A stretch of 20,032 bases of DNA from JBFJVZ01 sp041623895. Its GTDB lineage: Bacteria; Planctomycetota; Planctomycetia; Pirellulales; Pirellulaceae. Below the pieces are notes generated by a model. That model did no database searches and was not told where the DNA came from. It worked only from the letters and a program-made list of their open reading frames with translations. Positions 14,807 to 20,032 of the stretch are shown one piece after another (the stretch's first letter is position 1; each line of letters opens with the position of its first letter). The position numbers were made by a program, and so were the translations under genes. Location: assembly GCA_041623895.1 (NCBI GenBank), contig JBFJVZ010000089.1:1-20032 (forward strand), written 5' to 3'.

Positions 14807-16039
14807 CTATTCGATGATTAGCTCAGCTTGCAATGCACCCTGGTTTTGCAACGACGTCAGGATATTGATCAAGGTGTTGGGCGAAACTGCGAGCGTGTTC
14901 AGGGCGTTGGCCAGGTCACCCACGGTCAGACCTTCACGCCAAATGTTGTAGGTACCGCCCGTCTCGAGAATGTCGATGTTCGTCCGCGGTAGAATCGCCG
15001 TTTGACCGTCTGAAAACGGTGCGGGTTGAGACGCGATGGGCGTTTCGCCGGTGGCAATCACAATATTCTCGCTGGCAAACAAAACACGGGAGACTTTGAC
15101 GTTGTGGCCGAGCACAATGGTTCCCGTTTTCTGATTGATCACCACCCGCGCTGGTTGATCGGGACGGACGCGCAAGCCGCCGATCATCGAGATGAAGGCC
15201 GGCACGCCCTTTTGAAACGTGCGCGGAACGACAATCTCGACCGTTCCCGAATCAAGCGCGCGGGCGTGGCCGGGAAACGCCGTGTTCAACGCGTTGTTGA
15301 TTTGGGTGGCCGTGGAATAAGACTTGTTCCGCAACACCAGCCGAATGCGCCCGTCTTTGGCAAGGTTGTCGCAGCCAATCTCTCGCTCCAGCACCGCTTC
15401 GCAGACACCGACGGTTGGATGATTCTTCTTCAGACTGCCCGCATCGCCCTGCGCCGATACACCTCCACCAATGATCGAACCCTGAGCGATTGCATAGATT
15501 TCGTCGTCCAAACCGCGAAGCGCAGTTGAATGCAATGTTCCGCCACGCAAACTGGATGCGTCGTCGGCAACCGAAACCGTAACATGAATCGTTTCACCCT
15601 TGCGGGCATAAGCGGGGATCTTGCCGGAGACCAACACGGCCGACATGTTTTTGGTGTCCACGTTGCGAAGCCGCACTCCTTTGCGGAGAAAATAGTTGGC
15701 CGCCATGGTCTTGGTCTGTTCCGATTTGCCGCCCGTGCCGCTTAAACCAAAGACAAGCCCCTCGCCGGAAACATGATTGATGCGATCTCCCTGGACGAAG
15801 GTAATGTCTTTGATTCGAACCGTTGGATCGAAGTCGGGTCTGTCGAATGGTCTCGGGGCTGTTCCCGGCAGCATCCCCGCGCTTTGCTGGCTAGCTGCCG
15901 GGGCAGCGAGTGCGCTGCCGGATGGAAACGGCGGCGCAACGGCCGGGTTTGGGATTTGTGCGCATAGTGGAGCGGACAACAAGCAGCAAGCAGTCGAAAT
16001 CGCTGTGCAAACCATGCTTGCGAATTTCTGGTAGCTCAT
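14807..16039 (-). CDS. flgI: FlgI, flagellar P-ring protein
   Basis: A 410-residue FlgI. I take the ATG at 16039 (GGGAG upstream) rather than the GTG at 16060, which lacks a Shine-Dalgarno. Residues about 10-27 are the signal peptide. A Pro/Ala/Ser-rich linker (about 28-72) then precedes the core. The core starts at VRIKDITFVQGDRINHVSGE, then GLVFGLSGTGG (family NxLxGYGLVVGLxGTGD). RTFQKGVPAFISMI, ARVVINQKTGTIVLG and the C-terminal GLTVGDLANALNTL are also typical. FlgI forms the ring around the rod in the peptidoglycan. The linker is absent from E. coli FlgI (about 365 residues), and Cys213 and Cys223 sit where the family has RIPNGAIVEREV. Confidence 0.95.
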   Translation of the reverse strand: MSYQKFASMVCTAISTACCLLSAPLCAQIPNPAVAPPFPSGSALAAPAASQQSAGMLPGTAPRPFDRPDFDPTVRIKDITFVQGDRINHVSGEGLVFGLSGTGGKSEQTKTMAANYFLRKGVRLRNVDTKNMSAVLVSGKIPAYARKGETIHVTVSVADDASSLRGGTLHSTALRGLDDEIYAIAQGSIIGGGVSAQGDAGSLKKNHPTVGVCEAVLEREIGCDNLAKDGRIRLVLRNKSYSTATQINNALNTAFPGHARALDSGTVEIVVPRTFQKGVPAFISMIGGLRVRPDQPARVVINQKTGTIVLGHNVKVSRVLFASENIVIATGETPIASQPAPFSDGQTAILPRTNIDILETGGTYNIWREGLTVGDLANALNTLAVSPNTLINILTSLQNQGALQAELIIE

Positions 16040-16074
16040 TGTGTTGTTTTCTCCCGCCACTTACGAATCGTTCG

Positions 16075-16779
16075 TTAGAACGGCCAGAATCGATTTAGTT
16101 TTCGATTCAGCCACCCCTGGTTGCTAAACGCCTGTTCGGTACCCTCCGCATCCAACTGAATCTTCAGGTTGCCAACTAAATATGAGGGCACGGAATTGTT
16201 TGGCAGCACGTCGTACTGTCGGACGATTCCCGATAGCTGCAGCTCGCGGAGGTCACCTTGAACAGTGATCAGTCGTCTTCCTGAGACGACCAGATTTCCA
16301 TTCGGCAAGACGTCGACAACGGTCACGGCGAACTTGTCACTGAATTGCCGTTCGCTGCGAAATTCGGTATCACCGGAAAAGCCTCTTTGACTGGCGGTCG
16401 AATGCCCCAAGGCGGCGCTGGCCGCGGAGTCTCCGAATTCACCGCCAAGTGCGTAATTGAAATCGCCCGCGAAGGACGAATTGCCTGCCTTGTCCAGTTT
16501 TCGTTCGTCTCGATTCTCAACGTCCGTACTCTCGCTAATCAAGATCGTCAGCACGTCACCTCGGTGGCGAGCCGCGTAATTTCGATATTGGTCAATCTGA
16601 TTGGCGGACCGCCGTTCGAATAGGCTTTGCCCGCGGGCTGATTGACTCGGCAACACAAATAAAGCGACCATGCCGAACAAAAGCATTGGGTTGGAGTAGC
16701 GGAAACTGTATGGACCCAGAAGGATGCGGTTCCGAATCCATCCAGTTTCCGATCTGATTCGATCGTCTGCTTGCAACAT
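16075..16779 (-). CDS. flgH: FlgH, flagellar L-ring protein (no lipobox cysteine)
   Basis: A 234-residue FlgH. The core motifs are present: LFERRSANQIDQYRNYAARH, GDVLTILISESTDVENRDER, FSDKFAVTVVDVLPNGNLVV, SGRRLITVQGDLRELQLSGI and a C-terminal segment ending RKLNRFWPF. FlgH normally is a lipoprotein of the outer membrane with an L-x-G/A-C lipobox. Here the hydrophobic segment at 32-46 (MLLFGMVALFVLPSQ) leads to SARGQSLF and the protein contains no cysteine at all, so it cannot be lipidated there. The ATG at 16779 shares its A with the flgA stop (TAATG); an internal ATG at 16686 would give a shorter leader but has no Shine-Dalgarno. Confidence 0.93.
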   Translation of the reverse strand: MLQADDRIRSETGWIRNRILLGPYSFRYSNPMLLFGMVALFVLPSQSARGQSLFERRSANQIDQYRNYAARHRGDVLTILISESTDVENRDERKLDKAGNSSFAGDFNYALGGEFGDSAASAALGHSTASQRGFSGDTEFRSERQFSDKFAVTVVDVLPNGNLVVSGRRLITVQGDLRELQLSGIVRQYDVLPNNSVPSYLVGNLKIQLDAEGTEQAFSNQGWLNRKLNRFWPF

Positions 16780-17801
16780 TACCTGCGGACTCCGAGCGAA
16801 GAGGAGACTTCTGCGAGATTTCGATTCACCACGGTCGCGGTGAATTGAACGCCCGATCGCGTGTTCAAGACGACAATCGGTTCACCAATCGCACCCGCGG
16901 ACATGACTTTCGCATTCTTTAGCCGGATTTCGTTAGTGCCCAGTTTGACAACGACATCCAGCATGTCATTGCGTTTAACGATGGGTGTGCGGTTGGCACT
17001 TGACTTAGCGACATCATTGCTGAGCAGGACTGCGTTGCTGGCGATATCGCGGCTGGCGACTTGTCCGATCACCTGTTTCGAATCGGCGAAATGTTCGCGA
17101 TTCTGGATCGGCCTCTCGATCACAGTGATCATGTTTGCATCGACAACCGTACCTTTGGGGATGGCTTGGTTTGCCAGGGCGACTTGCCTGGAAATGATCA
17201 CTTGCGATTCGAATTCTTGAAGAAAGCGGTTGCCGTTCGATTCCTGGAATTCGACTTGAATCCGAGTCTTTCCGATCGGTAACTGAGCGGGAAAGAGAAC
17301 GGTGGCGGAGAAATCCTCCGACACTAAGGCCGACTCTGCTGACTTGATCTGCTGGTGGCTGACAAGTCGAACAGCCACCGTATCGGTATCGAGACCAAAT
17401 TGCCGCCCGATTTCCTTTGTCAAAAGCGCTTCCAGCTTTCCACGCAACTGCTTCGCCGACGAACAGCGAACGTTCACTTGTTCGGGACCGACCACCTGAA
17501 ATTGATCTCGACGCCAACCATCGACGAGAACACGCAATTCGACCTGCCGCCGCGTGATCAGGCAGGCCCCGACATTGGGGTCTAAGGTATCCAGGTCTAG
17601 TCCCGAGATTCGATGCCGCTGCTGCGTTGTGCCACCGGTGATGCTGGAAACGTCACCAACGGTAACCCGGCTTTGTGGAGCGGACAACGCAGCAGGTTTC
17701 AAGTTGATTTTTAAATCGTTGGCGCGCGATTGCTGGGGAATCAGCAACAGTCCGATGCTGATTAGGAAAGCGCTAAGGGATGGAGCGAGTTTCTTAGCCA
17801 T
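16779..17801 (-). CDS. flgA: FlgA, P-ring assembly chaperone
   Basis: A 340-residue FlgA. A signal peptide (1-27, LSAFLISIGLLLIPQQSRA) sends it to the periplasm. The N-terminal half (about 35-190) is beta-rich with the cysteine stretches VGACLITRRQVELRVLV and VRCSSAKQLRG. The C-terminal half is the SAF/ChapFlgA domain: VIISRQVALANQAIPKGTVV, IGQVASRDIASNAVLLSND, RNDMLDVVVKLGTNEIRL and GEPIVVLNTRSGVQFTATVV. FlgA escorts FlgI to the growing P ring. At 340 residues it is longer than E. coli FlgA (about 219), the extra being N-terminal. Its ATG immediately follows the flgG stop (TAGATG). Confidence 0.93.
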   Translation of the reverse strand: MAKKLAPSLSAFLISIGLLLIPQQSRANDLKINLKPAALSAPQSRVTVGDVSSITGGTTQQRHRISGLDLDTLDPNVGACLITRRQVELRVLVDGWRRDQFQVVGPEQVNVRCSSAKQLRGKLEALLTKEIGRQFGLDTDTVAVRLVSHQQIKSAESALVSEDFSATVLFPAQLPIGKTRIQVEFQESNGNRFLQEFESQVIISRQVALANQAIPKGTVVDANMITVIERPIQNREHFADSKQVIGQVASRDIASNAVLLSNDVAKSSANRTPIVKRNDMLDVVVKLGTNEIRLKNAKVMSAGAIGEPIVVLNTRSGVQFTATVVNRNLAEVSSSLGVRR

Positions 17802-18581
17802 CTAACGCACCAAGTCACTTGCCGACGACAACATCTCGTCACCAGCGCGAATCGCTCGCGAGTTAATTTCGTAGGCTCGTTGCGCTGTGATCAGCGAAAC
17901 GAGTTCGGAAACAACTTCCACGTTTGCGCCTTCAACGAAATGTTGTCGGAGTTGTCCAAAGCCGTCCTCACCCGGTTCCCCCAGCGTCTCGGGGCCTGAC
18001 GCGGCGGTCTCGGCATACAGGTTACTCCCCAGGTTTTGCAGCCCGGCGGGATTGGCAAAGCGAGCCAATTGAATCGTCGGTCCCGTCGTTGGCACGCCAT
18101 TGACGCGATAGCTGACGATGCCCGAGGAAGAAATCGCCAGTTCTGTTGCGTCGGGGGGAATTGTGATCTGCGGATCAAGCAAGTAGCCGTCTGAGTTTAC
18201 GATTTGTCCCTGGTCAGTCCTTGCGAACGATCCGTCTCGGGTGTAAGCGACCGTGTCGCCTTTGAGGACTTTGAAAAAGCCGGCACCCTCAATTGCCATG
18301 TGGGTGTCGATGCCGGTTTCCGTTGGCGTGCCCTGCGAGAAGATGCTTGTCGTGCCAACGGCCCGCACACCACTACCAATTTGAATTCCAATTGGCTTGA
18401 TCTGTCCGTCATCCGTGGCGGCACCAGCCGGCGAAAAAGTGTCGTAGATCAAGTCAGCAAAGTTGATGTGCTTCTTTTTAAATCCGGTGGTGTTGACGTT
18501 GGCCAGATTGTTAGCGGTGTTGTCGATCAACAACTCCTGTGCGCGCATACCGGTGGCGCTGGAATAGAAAGCTTTTAACAT
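17802..18581 (-). CDS. flgG: FlgG, distal rod protein
   Basis: A 259-residue FlgG from the ATG at 18581; a GTG codon directly in front (18584) gives an alternative. The N-terminus holds LKAFYSSATGMRAQELLIDN then TANNLANVNTTGFKKKH, the rod/hook family signature. The middle has GIDTHMAIEGAGFFKVL and AYTRDGSFARTDQGQIVNSD. The C-terminus VEVVSELVSLITAQRAYEIN then SRAIRAGDEMLSSA matches FlgG. It builds the distal rod through the P and L rings. The gene follows flgF by about 25 bp and abuts flgA. The Shine-Dalgarno is weak (GGACC), so expression may depend on coupling. Confidence 0.96.
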   Translation of the reverse strand: MLKAFYSSATGMRAQELLIDNTANNLANVNTTGFKKKHINFADLIYDTFSPAGAATDDGQIKPIGIQIGSGVRAVGTTSIFSQGTPTETGIDTHMAIEGAGFFKVLKGDTVAYTRDGSFARTDQGQIVNSDGYLLDPQITIPPDATELAISSSGIVSYRVNGVPTTGPTIQLARFANPAGLQNLGSNLYAETAASGPETLGEPGEDGFGQLRQHFVEGANVEVVSELVSLITAQRAYEINSRAIRAGDEMLSSASDLVR

Positions 18582-18606
18582 CACTGGGTCCGATCGTTAG
18601 GTCAGC

Positions 18607-19323
18607 TTATCCGCGAATATGTTCGCGTAATGAATCCGAAATCGCGCGGGTCGCTTTTTGAACGGCTTCATACTGACGGGTGTTGACGATCAGGGCGACA
18701 AGCTCCGCGACGGGTTGGACATTGGAAAGCTCGTGCCGAAACTGCATGACTTCCACAGTTCGGTCACTTTCCACGGAGTTTTTGCCCGGCAAGAATTCCG
18801 CAATGCCAACAGGGATCAGCGTTTGATTGTCTTGGAAAGCAACCGTTTTGATTTTGCCCAGAACGTTACCATTTGCGGAAATCGTTCCATCGCTTGCAAT
18901 CGTTAAATCCTGATCTGCAATGTTGGACTGTATCGTGATTGGCCCCGACTCACCTTGAATAGGAAAACCCTCTTCGCTGACAAGAAGATTGGAATCCGGA
19001 TCGCGATAAAGCCTGCCGTTGCGAGCAAGATATTCCTGACCATCATTGTCAAAAATCAAAAAGCCATCGCCGGCGATTGACACATCAAGCGGCCGCCCCG
19101 TGTGCACCTGACGCCCCGGTGTGAAATCTGTTTTGTAGGTTTCGATCTCAGGTCCCAAGTCAAGATTGACGTCCAAGTGATCCACTTCAAAACGCTGCTT
19201 GACGCCCGCCTGAATGCGGCGGTGAGCGCTGGAGTTGGCGTGCATCAAATTGCTGGCAATGAGTTCTTGTTGCCTGGCCAACGTATCTAGCGCTGCTGCA
19301 CCGCTGTAAATGCCATCGATCAT
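18607..19323 (-). CDS. flgF: FlgF-like proximal rod protein
   Basis: A 238-residue rod protein of the FlgF/FlgG family. It starts MIDGIYSGAAALDTLARQQE, then LIASNLMHANSSAHRR, a diverged version of NNLANANTTGF. The central TGRPLDVSIAGDGFLIFDND then LARNGRLYRDPDSNLLVSEE is the flagellar basal-body core, and the end VQPVAELVALIVNTRQYEAV then QKATRAISDSLREHI is the family C-terminal helix. It is shorter than FlgG and stands first in the operon, so FlgF is the natural reading, although planctomycete rod paralogs are hard to tell apart. GGAAG lies 7 bases before the ATG. Promoter candidates lie in the region just upstream (19374-19417). Confidence 0.85.
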   Translation of the reverse strand: MIDGIYSGAAALDTLARQQELIASNLMHANSSAHRRIQAGVKQRFEVDHLDVNLDLGPEIETYKTDFTPGRQVHTGRPLDVSIAGDGFLIFDNDGQEYLARNGRLYRDPDSNLLVSEEGFPIQGESGPITIQSNIADQDLTIASDGTISANGNVLGKIKTVAFQDNQTLIPVGIAEFLPGKNSVESDRTVEVMQFRHELSNVQPVAELVALIVNTRQYEAVQKATRAISDSLREHIRG

Positions 19324-19373
19324 GCCTGCACTTCCTTGATTACGCGGCCTGCCAACATCCCTGCGTGTCAGCC

Positions 19374-19400
19374 ATAGTATCGCGTTGCGACTGGTGCAAA
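19374..19400 (-). promoter_or_regulatory. Weak candidate promoter for the flgF-flgL operon
   Basis: On the minus strand TTTGCA (19400-19395), a 15-base spacer and TACTAT (19379-19374) resemble -35 and -10 boxes; the spacer is shorter than the usual 17. Transcription would begin near 19367, giving a leader of about 44 bases before the flgF ATG. A palindrome lies just upstream. Guess from spacing and position only. Confidence 0.25.
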
Positions 19401-19407
19401 CTTCATG

Positions 19408-19417
19408 GGGTTAACCC
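19408..19417. promoter_or_regulatory. Palindrome GGGTTAACCC, copy 1 (possible operator)
   Basis: A perfect 10-bp palindrome, centred about 45 bases upstream of the putative flgF start point, where a class II activator would bind. An identical copy lies at 19542-19551. The regulator is unknown. Confidence 0.4.
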
Positions 19418-19541
19418 GCGGTGCGGCGTTGGAATCGTTTATCCCGACACCGAGGTCAGGTTGATGACTGCTGTACGATGGGGTTACGCGATGTCCTTGC
19501 AATCAGACGAACAGCTATTCGCGGAACTCTTGAACGCATAG

Positions 19542-19551
19542 GGGTTAACCC
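19542..19551. promoter_or_regulatory. Palindrome GGGTTAACCC, copy 2 (possible operator)
   Basis: Identical to copy 1, 134 bp away, each preceded by one more G. A half-site GGGTTA also occurs at 19481-19486 between them. A pair of identical operators in a divergent intergenic region fits a dimeric regulator that could loop the DNA. Coding constraint is not an explanation because no gene lies here. Confidence 0.4.
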
Positions 19552-19677
19552 TCATTCCCCGCGAGTAAGAAGTGGCGCAGTCAAGTCGCTGGATTGCCAC
19601 GTCGATAAGCTTTAACGGTCCCGCGGAGCCGACGGGTTGCAGCAGTCGTAGGTGAGCGCATTTCCAGAATCGGCATC

Positions 19678-19760
19678 GTCGGAAAAAGGGGTCAGACACC
19701 AATAGCCGCCACGGCCGGAAGGGTGCTTCGCACTATTGGTGTTTGACCCCTTTTCCCGAC
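19678..19760. repeat. REPIN/MITE-like inverted-repeat element
   Basis: The left arm at 19678-19705 (GTCGGAAAAAGGGGTCAGAC then ACCAATAG) is repeated inverted at 19733-19760 with 26 of 28 positions identical. The arms enclose about 27 bp of GC-rich sequence. In RNA read from the plus strand one mismatch becomes a G-U pair. The arm, with its GGGGTCAGACACC core, looks like REP/REPIN elements mobilised by RAYT (IS200-like Y1) transposases. No transposase is present in the window. The element lies 62 bp upstream of the next gene and could act as a transcript hairpin. Confidence 0.7.
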
Positions 19761-19822
19761 CACCGTTGATTGATTCAGGCGTCAGATGTATCAGCGTTGC
19801 AGAAGCTTTCAGGAATCGTCCC

Positions 19823-20032
19823 ATGTCAGAAGCAGAGAGCGAAGAGCAGAAAGAAAAACAATCCGCCGGTGTTCTCGGTTCGAGAGTGTTGGTGTGGGGC
19901 GTCATTTTCGTGCTCGGTGTCGGGACTGGAGTTTCTGTCCCGCTATTCATTCTTCCTTCGCAAGGCGGTGATGTCAGTCAGGCCGGGCCGGCCGACGCCG
20001 GCCGCATGGATATACCCGAGGCTGATGACAAA
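19823..20032 (+). CDS. FliL-like single-pass membrane protein (5' part only)
   Basis: The frame is open from the ATG at 19823 to the end of the window (70 residues seen). AGGA lies 9 bases upstream. An acidic, Lys-containing cytoplasmic start (MSEAESEEQKEKQSAG) is followed by one membrane span at about 21-44 (VLVWGVIFVLGVGTGVSVPL, FIL) and a Gly/Ala/Asp-rich linker ending IPEADDK. Size, topology and setting beside flagellar genes fit FliL, the stator-associated inner-membrane protein, whose conserved periplasmic domain would come next. It is divergent from the flgF operon. Because the diagnostic domain is outside the window, any other type II membrane protein remains possible. Confidence 0.55.
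   Translation, partial: MSEAESEEQKEKQSAGVLGSRVLVWGVIFVLGVGTGVSVPLFILPSQGGDVSQAGPADAGRMDIPEADDK

Larger units (their letters stand above)
19324..19822. other. Gene-free regulatory and repeat region
   Basis: Nearly 500 bp between flgF (minus) and the FliL-like gene (plus), so both divergent promoters should lie here. It holds a candidate promoter, two identical palindromes and a REPIN-like inverted repeat, listed separately. The longest frames inside are incidental; one minus-strand frame (19612-19950) only translates the repeat and the antisense of the next gene. Confidence 0.6.

Noticed and set aside
19612..19950. 112-residue minus-strand frame opposite the FliL-like gene
   Set aside because: It reads the antisense of the FliL-like start and the REPIN-like arms, with Ser/Thr/Pro-rich junk composition.

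Overview
The window is a flagellar gene cluster from a Gram-negative bacterium, most likely a planctomycete of the Rhodopirellula/Pirellulaceae type. The evidence is P- and L-ring genes, a TPR plus STN-like membrane protein, a long secreted EF-hand protein, and a short translated repeat that I recall from Rhodopirellula genomes (memory only). Nearly every base is explained by protein genes. I see no tRNA, rRNA, CRISPR array or complete insertion sequence.

Layout. (1) 1-3259, minus strand: a membrane-anchored TPR/STN-like protein, a secreted TPR protein and the start of a third small protein, tightly packed. The promoter region in front carries a sigma-28-like box. (2) 3469-8504, plus strand: flgM, flagellin (fliC), a strong terminator, fliD, fliS and a tandem-PilZ protein, i.e. 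the late filament genes plus a probable c-di-GMP receptor. (3) 8533-10460: a small non-flagellar island with the 5' stump of a family-2 glycosyltransferase gene, a secreted protein with ten EF-hand loops, and a gene-free stretch holding an interspersed-repeat fragment. (4) 10482-19323, minus strand: a compact nine-gene operon flgF-flgG-flgA-flgH-flgI-flgJ(rod-binding domain only)-flgN-like-flgK-flgL, with junctions from a 4-bp overlap to about 35 bp. (5) 19324-19822: a gene-free regulatory/repeat region with two copies of the perfect palindrome GGGTTAACCC and a 28-bp inverted-repeat (REPIN/MITE-like) element. (6) 19823 to the end, plus strand: the start of a single-pass membrane protein that resembles FliL.

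Together the genes build the distal rod (FlgF, FlgG), the P and L rings (FlgI, FlgH, with FlgA as P-ring chaperone and FlgJ for rod assembly), the hook-filament junction (FlgK, FlgL, with a probable FlgN chaperone), the filament (FliC, with FliS as chaperone), the cap (FliD) and the checkpoint regulator (FlgM). Points worth a second look are FlgH without any cysteine (so no lipobox), FlgI with a Pro/Ala linker and an extra cysteine pair, the sigma-28-like box in front of the uncharacterised TPR genes, the paired palindromes, and the glycosyltransferase remnant that marks a rearrangement beside the filament operon.
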